Assembly: GCF_025966695.1 (NCBI RefSeq)
Contig: NZ_JAOEIY010000001.1
Coordinates: 754,474 to 818,473 of the forward strand
Direction of reading: 5' to 3'
Length of the DNA stretch: 64,000 nucleotides
From: Stutzerimonas sp. S1
Lineage (GTDB): Bacteria; Pseudomonadota; Gammaproteobacteria; Pseudomonadales; Pseudomonadaceae
This document shows, one piece after another, positions 17,872-29,106 of the stretch. The notes under the pieces were generated by a model. The model searched no databases. It was not told the DNA's origin and saw only the letters and a program-made list of their open reading frames with translations. The translations under genes and the position numbers were made by a program. Position 1 is the first letter of the stretch. Each line of letters opens with the position of its first letter.

Positions 17872-19197
17872 ATGGCCAACGATTTTCATCCGACCGCTTC
17901 GCCCGATCACTTCTGGATGCCGTTCACCGCCAACCGCCAGTTCAAGGCCAGCCCGCGTCTGCTGGAGAGTGCCGAGGGCCTGTATTACACGGCCAGCGAT
18001 GGTCGGCAGATTCTCGACGGCACCGCCGGTCTGTGGTGCTGCAACGCCGGCCACGGTCGCAAGGAGATCAGCGAGGCGGTGAGCCGGCAGATCGCCAAGA
18101 TGGATTTCGCGCCGACCTTCCAGATGGGCCATCCGCTGCCGTTCGAGCTGGCGGAACAGCTGAGCACCATCACCCCGCCGGGGTTGAGCCGGGTGTTCTT
18201 CACCAACTCCGGCTCGGAATCGGTGGATACCGCCCTGAAGGTCGCCCTCGCCTACCAGCGCGCCATCGGCCAGGGCACCCGCACCCGGCTGATCGGTCGC
18301 GAGCTGGCCTACCACGGCGTCGGCTTCGGCGGCATCTCGGTCGGCGGCATGCCGAACAACCGCCGCGCCTTCGGTGCGCTGCTGCCGGGTGTCGACCACC
18401 TGCCGCACACCCTCGACCTGCAGCGCAACGCTTTCAGTCGCGGCCTGCCGCAGCATGGCGTTGAGCGCGCCGACGAGCTGGAGCGGCTGGTGACGCTGCA
18501 TGGAGCGGAGAACATCGCCGCGGTGATCGTCGAACCGATGTCCGGCTCGGCTGGGGTGATCCTGCCGCCGGTGGGCTATCTGCAGCGCCTGCGCGAGATC
18601 ACCGCCAAGCACGGCATCCTGCTGATCTTCGACGAGGTAATCACCGGCTTCGGCCGTGTCGGCAAGGCCTTCGCCGCCGAGCGCTGGGGCGTGACGCCGG
18701 ACCTCATCACCTGCGCCAAGGGGCTGACCAACGGCTCGGTGCCGATGGGCGCGGTGTTTGTCGCCGATCACCTGTTCGAGGCCTTCATGAGCGGCCCGGA
18801 AAGCGCCATCGAGTTCTTCCACGGCTACACCTATTCCGGCCATCCGGTGGCCTGCGCGGCGGCGTTGGCGACCCTGGATATCTACCGCCGCGAGCAGCTG
18901 TTCGAGAAGGCCATCGCGCTGGAAAGCTATTGGCAGGACGCGCTGTTCAGCCTCAAGGACCTGCCCAACGTGATCGACATCCGCACTGTCGGTCTGGTGG
19001 GCGGCGTGCAGTTCGCGGCGCATGCCGACGGCGTCGGCAAGCGCGGCTACGAGGTGTTCCGCCAGTGCTTCGAGAATGGTCTGATGGTTCGCGCCAGTGG
19101 CGACACCATTGCGCTGTCGCCGGCGCTGATCATCGACAAACCGCAGATCGACGCGATGATCGAGCGCTTCGCCGATGGCATCCGCAAGGCCGGTTGA
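17872..19197 (+). CDS. omega-amino acid (beta-alanine type):pyruvate aminotransferase
   Basis: A 441-aa class III PLP aminotransferase. It opens with DHFWMPFTANRQFKASPR, contains FFTNSGSESVDTALK, the aspartate loop in ILLIFDEVITGFGRVG, and the PLP lysine in DLITCAKGLTNGSVPMG. The N-terminal WMPFTANR and overall sequence recall the Pseudomonas omega-amino-acid:pyruvate transaminase family, which transaminates beta-alanine, GABA or diamines to semialdehydes. Divergent from puuC, it fits polyamine and beta-alanine breakdown. ATG 17872 is preceded by CCGGAG. Substrate choice between beta-alanine, GABA and putrescine is not decided. Confidence 0.83.
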   Translation: MANDFHPTASPDHFWMPFTANRQFKASPRLLESAEGLYYTASDGRQILDGTAGLWCCNAGHGRKEISEAVSRQIAKMDFAPTFQMGHPLPFELAEQLSTITPPGLSRVFFTNSGSESVDTALKVALAYQRAIGQGTRTRLIGRELAYHGVGFGGISVGGMPNNRRAFGALLPGVDHLPHTLDLQRNAFSRGLPQHGVERADELERLVTLHGAENIAAVIVEPMSGSAGVILPPVGYLQRLREITAKHGILLIFDEVITGFGRVGKAFAAERWGVTPDLITCAKGLTNGSVPMGAVFVADHLFEAFMSGPESAIEFFHGYTYSGHPVACAAALATLDIYRREQLFEKAIALESYWQDALFSLKDLPNVIDIRTVGLVGGVQFAAHADGVGKRGYEVFRQCFENGLMVRASGDTIALSPALIIDKPQIDAMIERFADGIRKAG

Positions 19198-19224
19198 ACC
19201 CACGTTCAGTCGTTGCCAGAAACG

Positions 19225-19252
19225 AAAAAACCCGCCGAATGGCGGGTTTTTT
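19225..19252. terminator. bidirectional rho-independent terminator
   Basis: A perfect stem AAAAAACCCGCC / GGCGGGTTTTTT with loop GAAT lies between the convergent aminotransferase and rpmG genes. It gives a T-run in both directions. Confidence 0.92.
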
Positions 19253-19269
19253 CTTCAAGGGCCGATCAA

Positions 19270-19425
19270 TTACTTGATCTTGGCTTCCTTGTAGATCACG
19301 TGCTTGCGTACGACCGGATCGAATTTCTTGATTTCGATCTTGTCGGGGGTGGTGCGCTTGTTCTTGTCGGTGGTGTAGAAGTGGCCGGTACCGGCGCTGG
19401 ACACCAAACGGATCAGGTCACGCAT
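19270..19425 (-). CDS. rpmG: 50S ribosomal protein L33
   Basis: A 51-aa protein, [20 protein letters not shown] and onward, ending [19 protein letters not shown]. It is a typical bacterial L33 without the zinc-binding cysteine pairs, i.e. the zinc-independent form. It follows rpmB by 11 bp with a GGAGAG ribosome site, giving the conserved rpmB-rpmG operon. Confidence 0.97.
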   Translation of the reverse strand: MRDLIRLVSSAGTGHFYTTDKNKRTTPDKIEIKKFDPVVRKHVIYKEAKIK

Positions 19426-19436
19426 GATTGCTCTCC

Positions 19437-19673
19437 TTAAACCTTTTCGCCGCGGGCGCGCAGCTCGGCCAGAACGACGTCGATGCCACGCTTATCGATA
19501 ACGCGCATGCCCTTGGCGGAAACGCGCAGACGCACGAAGCGCTTCTCGGACTCGACCCAGAAGCGGTGATGCTGCAGGTTCGGCAGGAAACGACGACGGG
19601 TTTTGTTGTTCGCGTGGGAAATGTTGTTCCCGGTTACCGGACCCTTACCGGTAACTTGACAGACTCTCGACAT
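19437..19673 (-). CDS. rpmB: 50S ribosomal protein L28
   Basis: A 78-aa protein starting [17 protein letters not shown], with [17 protein letters not shown] and a C-terminal [17 protein letters not shown]. This is standard L28. It is the first gene of the rpmB-rpmG operon. Its promoter should lie in the 400-bp gap to the right. Confidence 0.97.
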   Translation of the reverse strand: MSRVCQVTGKGPVTGNNISHANNKTRRRFLPNLQHHRFWVESEKRFVRLRVSAKGMRVIDKRGIDVVLAELRARGEKV

Positions 19674-20083
19674 GCCTCAGCCCTCTAAAACCACATGCCC
19701 AACCCGGCATGGGTTGGCCGCTTGAATTCACTTGTCAGTTCGGCGCTCAGCGCCACGTTTCATGGGGGTCTTACCGGTCACGTTGCGAACGAAGATACCG
19801 GGCCCCTAGAAAAGAGCGCTGCTTTATATCAGAAACACCCCGGAGCAACAAGCGCGGAATCATTTTTCCGCCCGGCTGCCGCGGGTTTGCGGAGCGCGGC
19901 TTAGCGCCAGCGGCGGCCTCGCCGGGCAGCACACCATTCGTCGCGGAATCACCTTCATATATAGAGGTAGCGCTCAGCCCGCGGCCGCCTACCTCACGAT
20001 GATCGCCAATGGCCGCACTGCCCGGCGTCGGGCGATCTGCTATCGTTCGCCACCGCTGCCCACTAGCCAGAAAGATCGACACC
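19674..20083. other. 410-bp gap upstream of rpmB and the IclR gene
   Basis: A divergent promoter region. I find no gene with credible codon usage. It contains GC-rich inverted stretches (CGCCCGGCTGCCGCGGG near 19870) and AT-rich patches near 19820 and 19960 that may serve rpmB and the regulator. No specific site can be assigned. Confidence 0.35.
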
Positions 20084-20869
20084 ATGAGCGACGACATCGA
20101 AGACACCAGCCCCCCCAAGGACCGCAAGTTCGTCGAGGCGCTGGCCCGCGGGCTGGACGTGCTGCGCGCCTTCACCCACGGCTCGGTGGTGATGGGCAAC
20201 CAGGACATCGCACGCATCACCGGGCTCCCCAAGCCCACGGTGTCGCGCATGACCTACACCCTGACCAAGCTCGGCTACCTCAGCTACTCCCAGCAGCTGG
20301 AGAAATACCAGCTCGACTCCGGCGTGCTGGCGCTCGGCTACGCCTACGTCTCCAACCTGCGGGTGCGCCAACTGGCCAAGCCGTACATGGACGAATTCGC
20401 CCGCCGCACCAACACCACCGTGGGCCTGACCTGCCGCGACCGGCTGTCGATGATCTACGTGGAAAACTGCCGTCCGGCCGAGGTCACAACCCTGCGCATG
20501 GACGCCGGCGTGCGCCTGCCACTGGCCACGACAGCCGCCGGCCGCGCCTTTCTGGCGGCCACCCCGGAGAAGGAACGCGAACACCTGATGGCCGCGCTGG
20601 CCACCAAGTACGGCGATGGCTGGGCGCCCATCCAGGCTTCGCTGCAGGCGTCGTTCGAGGAATTCGCCCAGCATGGCTTCTGCCTGTCGTTGGGCGACTG
20701 GGATCGCAACGTGATGGCGGCCGGCGTGCCGCTGCATCTGGCCGATGGCAGCATCATGGTGCTGACCTGCGGCGCGCCGTCGTTCCAGCTGACCGAGGAA
20801 ACGCTGCGCACCTCACTGGCGCACCAGCTGGAAATGCTTGCCCGCGATATCGAAAGCCTCGGCGTCTGA
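20084..20869 (+). CDS. IclR-family transcriptional regulator
   Basis: A 261-aa protein. The N-terminal winged HTH (FVEALARGLDVLRAF, then LPKPTVSRMTYTLTKLGYL) is followed by a C-terminal effector domain with LATTAAGRAFLAATP, FCLSLGDWDRNVMAAGVPL and a hydrophobic core. The start MSDDIEDTSPPKDRK at 20084 is preferred to an in-frame ATG at 20009 because family N-termini match better. Such regulators usually control aromatic, acetate or dicarboxylate catabolism. No obvious target is adjacent: the next gene to the right points toward it, and rpmB lies to the left. Confidence 0.85.
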   Translation: MSDDIEDTSPPKDRKFVEALARGLDVLRAFTHGSVVMGNQDIARITGLPKPTVSRMTYTLTKLGYLSYSQQLEKYQLDSGVLALGYAYVSNLRVRQLAKPYMDEFARRTNTTVGLTCRDRLSMIYVENCRPAEVTTLRMDAGVRLPLATTAAGRAFLAATPEKEREHLMAALATKYGDGWAPIQASLQASFEEFAQHGFCLSLGDWDRNVMAAGVPLHLADGSIMVLTCGAPSFQLTEETLRTSLAHQLEMLARDIESLGV

Positions 20870-20872
20870 CCG

Positions 20873-21451
20873 TCAGGCACGCACGCTGTCCCAAGCGATC
20901 TGCGCCAGCAGATCGCGATATTCGGCCAGCGGCCGCTTGCTGCGTCCGGCCAGCCAGTTGCGCGCCATATCCTGCGCCGGACCGATCACCACAGAGACGA
21001 AGCATTCGCCCGGAATGGCTTTGAACGCCCCGGCTTCGCGGTGCCGCCGCAGAATGGCGGCGATGCAAGCGCCATGCGCCTGGTTGAACTCGCGCAAACG
21101 CTCGCCCATCTCCCCCGCCTCGACCCGTCCGCGGTTGTGCAGGATGAACCGGGCCCACTCGGGGTTGGCCACCACCCAGTCGATGTAACCAGTGACGAAC
21201 AGCTTGACGCAGGCCTCGGCCTCCAGCGAGTCGAGCAGGCCGGCTTCGAGCAGCGCGGCGTATTCGCCGATGCCCTCCAGATAGAGCGCAGCGATGATCC
21301 GTTCACGATTGCCGAAGTGATGGTAAAGGCTGCCGATACTGGCCCCGGAGCGGTCACGAATCATCTCGATCGTGGTGGCGTCCACGCCGGATTCGGTGAA
21401 ACAGGCGAGCGCTGCCTGGAGGATTTCCTGCTTGCGGGCACTACGGGCCAT
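20873..21451 (-). CDS. TetR-family transcriptional regulator
   Basis: A 192-aa protein with an N-terminal HTH (MARSARKQEILQAALACF, SGASIGSLYHHFGNRERII) and a helical ligand-binding domain. The start at 21451 is supported by GGAGG four bases upstream. The ATG at 21466 encodes that same ribosome site and is less likely. It is divergent from an alpha/beta hydrolase. A perfect inverted repeat lies in the 100-bp gap, suggesting autoregulation and control of the hydrolase. The stop sits 3 bp from the stop of the convergent IclR gene. Confidence 0.87.
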   Translation of the reverse strand: MARSARKQEILQAALACFTESGVDATTIEMIRDRSGASIGSLYHHFGNRERIIAALYLEGIGEYAALLEAGLLDSLEAEACVKLFVTGYIDWVVANPEWARFILHNRGRVEAGEMGERLREFNQAHGACIAAILRRHREAGAFKAIPGECFVSVVIGPAQDMARNWLAGRSKRPLAEYRDLLAQIAWDSVRA

Positions 21452-21467
21452 GCGGCCTCCATTCATA

Positions 21468-21484
21468 CTAGAATATTTTTCTAG
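21468..21484. promoter_or_regulatory. TetR operator candidate: CTAGAA-N5-TTCTAG
   Basis: A perfect 6+6 inverted repeat CTAGAATATTTTTCTAG begins 17 bp upstream of the TetR-family start and ends 67 bp before the hydrolase. Its position and symmetry fit a dimeric TetR operator. Binding has not been shown. Confidence 0.6.
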
Positions 21485-21551
21485 AATTATCTTCTGTCGT
21501 TCGTATACTGCACCAAGCGCGGTCAACCAAGCACAGCGGAGAACAACAAAA

Positions 21552-22445
21552 ATGGCGACGATACAGCCTGAAGCCCGTGGGATCGACAACGGCAATGGCC
21601 ACCTGCTGGCCAGCCACTGGTATCGACCGGCCGGCGATCCGCGCGGTGCCGTGCTGATCGCTCCGGCCATCGGCGTGAAGCAGCGCTTCTACAGCGATTT
21701 TGCCGCCTGGCTCGCCGAGCAGGGTTTCCTGGCGGTGACCTTCGACTACCTCGGCATCGGTCAGTCCCGCCGCACGCCCCTGCGCCGGCTCGATGTCGAC
21801 ATCTTCGCCTGGGCCCGCCACGACTGCAGTGCGGTACTCGCGCAAGTCGCCGATGCGGCCGATGGCGCGCCGCTTTACTGGCTCGGCCACAGCCTGGGCG
21901 CACAGGTGCTGCCGCTGGTCGAGGGTCATGAGCGGCTGACACGCATCATCACCATCGCTGCCGGCAGCGGCTACTGGCGAGAGAACAGCCCGCAGATTCG
22001 CCGCCAGGCCTGGCTGCTCTGGCGCGGCCTGGCCCCAGCGTTGACCGCCGTCGCGGGTTACTTTCCGGGTGAACGCATCGGTGCGGTTGGCGACCTGCCA
22101 GCCGGCGTGATTCGTCAATGGCGACGCTGGTGCCTGCATCCCGATTACCTCGTCGGCGCCGAGGGCGAGCCGGTGCAGCGCGCCTTCGCCGCGGTAAAGA
22201 CGCCGCTGCTGTCGCTGTCCTTCACCGACGACGAGATGATGTCGGCACGCAATACCGAATCGCTGCATGGGTTCTACAGCGCGGCACCGAAAACCATGCG
22301 GCGCATCGCGCCTGAGGACGTCGGCGCACCGCGGATCGGCCATTTCGGCTTCTTCCGCCGCAGCTTTCAGCCCAGCCTGTGGGAAGACTGCCTGCTACCA
22401 GAGCTGCTCGGCCGACGAGAAAGTCTGATGACTACTCAACAGTAA
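21552..22445 (+). CDS. alpha/beta hydrolase
   Basis: A 297-aa protein of the serine hydrolase fold. The nucleophile elbow is YWLGHSLGAQVL (G-H-S-L-G), the oxyanion strand VLIAPAIGVKQRFY, with FDYLGIGQSR, and late acidic and His residues (SFTDDEMMS, RIGHFGFFR) complete the probable triad. There is no signal peptide. Its divergent pairing with the TetR gene suggests inducible expression. It resembles predicted esterases or acyl-hydrolases, but the substrate is unknown. The start at 21552 follows GCGGAGAAC. Confidence 0.78.
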   Translation: MATIQPEARGIDNGNGHLLASHWYRPAGDPRGAVLIAPAIGVKQRFYSDFAAWLAEQGFLAVTFDYLGIGQSRRTPLRRLDVDIFAWARHDCSAVLAQVADAADGAPLYWLGHSLGAQVLPLVEGHERLTRIITIAAGSGYWRENSPQIRRQAWLLWRGLAPALTAVAGYFPGERIGAVGDLPAGVIRQWRRWCLHPDYLVGAEGEPVQRAFAAVKTPLLSLSFTDDEMMSARNTESLHGFYSAAPKTMRRIAPEDVGAPRIGHFGFFRRSFQPSLWEDCLLPELLGRRESLMTTQQ

Positions 22446-22574
22446 TTTCGCACAGCAGAACATAACCAGCATATTTCGAAACATATACGCAGGTTATTCA
22501 CCTTGCCGGATGGCTGATCTCCGACAAAAGTGAGGACGGACTGGCTACAGTCCTCTCGCTAATCGGAGCTTGCC

Positions 22575-23933
22575 ATGCACAACAATAACAATGGCTACCC
22601 CTCGAGCACCCGCGCCTGGTTGACGGTCGCCATCCTGATGCTCGCCTACGTGCTGTCCTTCGTCGACCGGCAGATTCTCAACCTGCTGGTGGAGCCGATC
22701 CGCCGCGATCTGGATATCACCGACACCCACATGAGCCTGCTCATGGGCTTCTCCTTCGCGGTGTTCTACACCATCTGCGGCGTGCCCATCGGACGCCTGG
22801 CCGACCGCAAGAGCCGCCGCGGCATCATCGCCATCGGCGTGCTGGTGTGGAGCCTGATGACCGCGCTGTGCGGCACGGCGCGGACCTTCTGGCAGTTTCT
22901 CGTATTCCGCATCGGCGTCGGGGTCGGGGAGGCAGCGCTATCGCCCTCGGCCTATTCGCTGATCGCCGACAGCTTCCCGCCCAAGCTGCGCGGCACTGCG
23001 ATGAGCGTCTATTCGATGGGCATCTACATCGGCTCCGGCCTGGCCTTTCTGCTTGGCGGGCTGGTGGTCAAGTTTGCCTCGGCACAGGGCGACGTGGAGC
23101 TGCCGGTGCTCGGCATGGTGCGCCCCTGGCAGCTGATCTTCCTCGTACTCGGTGCAGCCGGCGTGCTGTTCACCGCCGTGCTCTTGCTGATCCGCGAACC
23201 ATCGCGCAAAGGCGTCGGCGCCGGCGTCGAGGTCCCACTCAGCGAGGTGGCGGGCTATATCCGCCAGAACCGCCGCACCGTGCTGTGCCACAACTTCGGC
23301 TTCGCCTGCCTGGCGTTCGCCGCCTACGGCAGTTCGGCGTGGATTCCGACGTTCTTCATCCGCACCTACGGCTGGTCGGCCAGCGACGTCGGCGTGCTCT
23401 ACGGCTCGGTGGTCGCAGTGGCCGGCTCGATCGGCATCATCGCCGGCGGGCGGCTGTCGGACCTGTTGCACCGCCGCGGCTATCGCGACGCACCGCTGCG
23501 TGTCGGCATCATCTCCGCCGCGCTGACCCTGCCGCTCAATCTCGCCTACCTGGCCGGCACCGGCGAACTGGCGCTAGCGCTGATCGCCCTGCACGTCTTC
23601 ACCATCGCCATGCCCTTCGGCGTCGGCCCGGCGGCGATCCAGGAAATCATGCCCAACTCCATGCGCGGTCAGGCGTCGGCGGTGTACCTGTTCGTCATCA
23701 CCCTGGTCGGCCTCGGCATCGGCCCGACCGCCGTGGCGCTGGGCACCGACTTCGTCTTCGGCGATGACAACGCCCTGCGCTACTCGCTGCTGATCGTCAC
23801 CGGCGTTGCGCTGGTCGGCGCGATAGTCCTGCTCGGCATGGGGCTCAAGCATTACCGCGGCAGCCTGGACCGCCTGCAGGAGTGGAAGCCGCAGGGTACA
23901 GCGCCAGCCGGGGCAGAGGCGAAACCGGCCTGA
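22575..23933 (+). CDS. major facilitator superfamily transporter
   Basis: A 452-aa protein with about 12 hydrophobic segments. Motif A-like GRLADRKSRRGIIAIG lies after TM2, and the acidic/arginine pair is in SFVDRQILNLLVEPIR in TM1. The N-terminus (AWLTVAILMLAYVLSFVDRQ) recalls spinster-like or anion:cation symporters in this superfamily. The substrate is not inferable. It stands alone: 129 bp after the hydrolase and before a long repeat region. Coexpression with the hydrolase is possible, since no terminator is seen between them. Confidence 0.8.
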   Translation: MHNNNNGYPSSTRAWLTVAILMLAYVLSFVDRQILNLLVEPIRRDLDITDTHMSLLMGFSFAVFYTICGVPIGRLADRKSRRGIIAIGVLVWSLMTALCGTARTFWQFLVFRIGVGVGEAALSPSAYSLIADSFPPKLRGTAMSVYSMGIYIGSGLAFLLGGLVVKFASAQGDVELPVLGMVRPWQLIFLVLGAAGVLFTAVLLLIREPSRKGVGAGVEVPLSEVAGYIRQNRRTVLCHNFGFACLAFAAYGSSAWIPTFFIRTYGWSASDVGVLYGSVVAVAGSIGIIAGGRLSDLLHRRGYRDAPLRVGIISAALTLPLNLAYLAGTGELALALIALHVFTIAMPFGVGPAAIQEIMPNSMRGQASAVYLFVITLVGLGIGPTAVALGTDFVFGDDNALRYSLLIVTGVALVGAIVLLGMGLKHYRGSLDRLQEWKPQGTAPAGAEAKPA

Positions 23934-23951
23934 TCGGACGCGGGGCGTCCG

Positions 23952-24230
23952 GCGCAGGGTGGATCACGCTGCACCGATCCACCAAGCCACGGGCGCCGAC
24001 CCAACCGCGTGGATGTGAACAGCGACATCCACCCTACGAACCCGAACCAGCAGCGTAGGGCGGATCACGCTCCACCGATCCACCAAACCACGGGCGCCGA
24101 CCCAACCGCGTGGATGTGAACAGCGACATCCACCCTACGAACCCGAACCGGCAGCGTAGGGTGGATCACGCTCCACCGATCCACCGTGCCGACCCACCGC
24201 GTGGATGTGAAACGCGCCATCCACCCTACC
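23952..24230. repeat. 101-bp tandem repeat, 2.8 copies, built of GTAGGGTGGAT hairpins
   Basis: Copies begin at 23952, 24053 and 24154, an exact 101-bp period. Each contains GTAGGGTGGATCACGCT, CCACCGATCCACC, CGCGTGGATGTGAA and CATCCACCCTAC, so each unit is itself a long inverted repeat. The third copy is shortened in the middle. The first two copies are almost identical (a few substitutions), implying recent duplication. No coding capacity is seen. Confidence 0.9.
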
Positions 24231-24324
24231 GGGCTGTTCGCGTACCTGGCCCAACACCGGAGCCAGGAAGCTTCGCGAACAAATCCGCTGCCACAACACA
24301 ACCACCGCTACGGTATCCAACCCC

Positions 24325-24353
24325 AAAAAAACCCGCTCCGGGGAGCGGGTTTT
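24325..24353 (-). terminator. rho-independent terminator of the acyl-CoA dehydrogenase operon
   Basis: Stem ACCCGCTCC / GGAGCGGGT with a short loop. On the minus strand it is followed by a run of seven T (complement of the A-run at 24325). It lies 20 bp beyond the last gene of the operon. Confidence 0.85.
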
Positions 24354-24372
24354 CGGGTTGCAGGCGGGACGA

Positions 24373-25515
24373 TCAGGCCACCTGCAGCAGCTTCGCGTAG
24401 GCCTTCAGGTGATGGTCATCGTCGCCGAACTGGTGGGCGATCATCACCAGGCGCTTGGCGTGGTGGGCGAGGTTGTATTCCCAGGTCATGCCGATGCCGC
24501 CGTGCAGCTGGATGGCTTCCTCGGCGACCTTGCGCGCGGCGCGGGCGCAGATGTACTTGGCGGCGGCAATGATACGGCTGCGCTCGTCGTTGTCCTCGCC
24601 ATCGGCAAAGGTCGCGGCGAGGATTGCCATGCTGGTGGCCTGTTCCAGCTCGGTCTGCATGTCCACCATGCGGTGCTGCAGGACCTGGAACTTGCCGATC
24701 GGCACGCCGAACTGCTTGCGCGTCTTCAGGTAGTCGAGGGTCAGCTTGCAGGCCTCATCCATGCTGCCGAGGGCATCGGCACACTGCGCGGCGATGGCGC
24801 GGCCCTGCTGGTAGCGCAGCGCCGGAAGCCCGTTGCCGATTTCGCCGAGCACGGCGTCAGCGCCGACCTGCACGTTGTCGAGGAACAAATCGCAGCCCTT
24901 GCGCCCGTCGATGGTCGGGTAGACGCGACGGCTGACGCCCTGGGCGTTCGGGTCGATGAGGAACAGGCTGATGCCGGCCTCGTCGCGGCTGTCGCCGGAC
25001 GTGCGCGCCGACACGATGATCTGCCCGGCGCTGTGACCGCCGATGACCACGGCCTTGCGTCCGGAGAGCCGATAGCCGCCGTCGACCGCTTCGGCGCGGG
25101 TCTGTACATCGTTCAGGTTGTAGTGGCTCTGCGGCTCGTCGAACGCGACCGCCAGTTGCAGCGAACCGGCGGCGACCTGGGGCAGCAGGTCCTGCTTCTG
25201 CGCGTCGGAACCGAGCTGGTCGATCAGCCCACCGGCGAAGATCACTGATTGCAAGTAGGGTTCGAGCGTCAGACCGCGACCCAGTTCGGTCATGACCAGC
25301 ATGGTTTCCACGCCGCCGCCACCGAAGCCGCCGATCTCTTCGGAGAACGGCACGGCGGTCAGGCCCAGCTCACCCAGCTGCGACCAGAATTCGGCGGAAA
25401 AGCCCAGTTCCGACTCGCTGAATTTCTCGCGCTGTTCGAACGGATAGGCGTCGCGCACCAGACGCGCCGCGGTGTCTTGCAGCATTTGCTGCTCTTCAGT
25501 CAGTTTGAAGTCCAT
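24373..25515 (-). CDS. acyl-CoA dehydrogenase, small-subunit type (PimD-like)
   Basis: A 380-aa flavoprotein of the acyl-CoA dehydrogenase fold: MDFKLTEEQQMLQDTAARL, FSEEIGGFGGGG, and LHGGIGMTWEYNLAHHAKRL near the end. The usual C-terminal EGTNEIQ catalytic-Glu motif is absent (IAHQFGDDDHHL instead), a feature of two-subunit acyl-CoA dehydrogenases such as the pimeloyl-CoA enzyme. It follows the partner gene at 25528 by 12 bp. I infer that the two form a heteromer oxidising dicarboxylyl-CoA, branched or other unusual acyl-CoAs. The substrate is unproven. Confidence 0.78.
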   Translation of the reverse strand: MDFKLTEEQQMLQDTAARLVRDAYPFEQREKFSESELGFSAEFWSQLGELGLTAVPFSEEIGGFGGGGVETMLVMTELGRGLTLEPYLQSVIFAGGLIDQLGSDAQKQDLLPQVAAGSLQLAVAFDEPQSHYNLNDVQTRAEAVDGGYRLSGRKAVVIGGHSAGQIIVSARTSGDSRDEAGISLFLIDPNAQGVSRRVYPTIDGRKGCDLFLDNVQVGADAVLGEIGNGLPALRYQQGRAIAAQCADALGSMDEACKLTLDYLKTRKQFGVPIGKFQVLQHRMVDMQTELEQATSMAILAATFADGEDNDERSRIIAAAKYICARAARKVAEEAIQLHGGIGMTWEYNLAHHAKRLVMIAHQFGDDDHHLKAYAKLLQVA

Positions 25516-25527
25516 GGCGGTGCCCCC

Positions 25528-26724
25528 TTACAGCTCGAGAATCATCTTCGAGACGATGTTCTTCTGGATTTCGTTGGAGCCGCCGAAGATCGACAGCTTG
25601 CGCATGTTGAAGTAGTCGCCGGCCAGCGACGCGCTGTAATCGGCGTGCAAAAGCTCACCGTCGTAGTCCAGCTGCATTTCCTCTTCGAGGAACGGCAACG
25701 CGTAAGGACCGATGACCTTGCGCAAGAGGTGAGTGATCGCCTGTCGGATCTCGGTGCCCTTGATCTTGAGGATCGAGGACTCGGCGCCGGGTACGCCGCC
25801 CTCCTTCGCCGCCGCGAGGATGCGCAGGGTGCTCATCTCGATGGTCATCAGCTGCATCTCGACCTCGGCGACCTGAGCGCGGAACAGCGGGTCTTCGAGC
25901 ATCGGCTTGGCGTCGCAGACTTCCTTCATGGCGATGCGCTTGAGGTGCGCCAGCACCGCCTTGGACGAGCCGATGCCGGCCAGGCCCGTGCGCTCGTGGG
26001 TCAGCAGGTACTTGGCGCAGGTCCAACCCTGGTTTTCCTCACCGACAAGGTTTTCCACCGGCACGCGGACATTGTCGAAGAAGACCTCGTTGACCTCGTG
26101 GTCGCCGTCCAGGGTGATGATCGGCCGCACACTGATGCCCGGGCTCTTCATGTCGATCAGGAGGAAGCTGATGCCGCGCTGCTGCTGGGCCCCGGGGTCG
26201 GTGCGCACCAGGCAGAAGATCATGTTCGCGTGCTGACCAAGGGTGGTCCAGGTCTTCTGGCCGTTGACCACGTAGTGGTCGCCGTCACGCACGGCGCGGG
26301 TCTTGAGGCTGGCCAGGTCGGAACCGGCACCGGGCTCGGAATAGCCCTGGCACCACCAGTCCTCACCGGAGAGGATGCGCGGCAGGTAATAGTCGATCTG
26401 CTGCTGGGTGCCGAACTTGATGATCACCGGAGCGACCATGTTGACGCCGAAGGGCACGGTACGCGGTGCCCCGAAGGCGGAGCACTCCTCGTCGAAGATG
26501 TGCTTTTCCACCGGACCCCAGGTGGTGCCGCCCAGCTCCACCGGCCAGCCCGGCGCATACCAGCCGCGCTTGACCAGGATCTGCTGCCAGCGCTCATGAT
26601 CCGCTTTGGACATGTGCTTGCCGAGCTTGACCTTGGCGGCGATATCCGCCGGCAGCTCGCTCTTCAGGAAGGCACGCACTTCGTCGCGGAAGGCGAGCTC
26701 TTCGGCCGTGTAGTTGACGTTCAT
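25528..26724 (-). CDS. acyl-CoA dehydrogenase, large-subunit type (PimC-like)
   Basis: A 398-aa acyl-CoA dehydrogenase. Middle-domain motif WWCQGYSEPGAGSDLASL and FAD-site NGQKTWTTLGQHAN are present. The C-terminus reads LSIFGGSNEIQKNIVSK, in which the catalytic EGT is replaced by GGS, typical of heteromeric or dicarboxylate-type family members. The start at 26724 (MNVNYTAEELAFRDEV) follows GAGGACCTTCCC; a longer frame to 26928 is spurious overlap. It sits between the bifunctional hydratase/dehydrogenase gene and the small-subunit gene in one operon. Confidence 0.8.
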   Translation of the reverse strand: MNVNYTAEELAFRDEVRAFLKSELPADIAAKVKLGKHMSKADHERWQQILVKRGWYAPGWPVELGGTTWGPVEKHIFDEECSAFGAPRTVPFGVNMVAPVIIKFGTQQQIDYYLPRILSGEDWWCQGYSEPGAGSDLASLKTRAVRDGDHYVVNGQKTWTTLGQHANMIFCLVRTDPGAQQQRGISFLLIDMKSPGISVRPIITLDGDHEVNEVFFDNVRVPVENLVGEENQGWTCAKYLLTHERTGLAGIGSSKAVLAHLKRIAMKEVCDAKPMLEDPLFRAQVAEVEMQLMTIEMSTLRILAAAKEGGVPGAESSILKIKGTEIRQAITHLLRKVIGPYALPFLEEEMQLDYDGELLHADYSASLAGDYFNMRKLSIFGGSNEIQKNIVSKMILEL

Positions 26725-26767
26725 GGGAAGGTCCTCATGCTGCGTTCGGTTTGCAGGCGGGCGGGGT

Positions 26768-28873
<2,106 letters not shown>

Positions 28874-29106
28874 GACTGGCCTCCGCTGTGTGAAATCTGA
28901 TTTGGAATTGTTGTTTCACGGAACCATGTTTCGCACAGCAGAATAAACAACTCGTTTATACGTGTCGATACAGCAGCGTGGGCGCGGAAAAATCACGGGA
29001 AATGCCCGTATAGCGGCGCCGGGCATGGCGCAGGCCGGTTGCTGCGCTCGGGAGGATCGCCACTATCAACCAGCGGAATATCGGCGCCAAAGCGGGCGCG
29101 GCAGCG

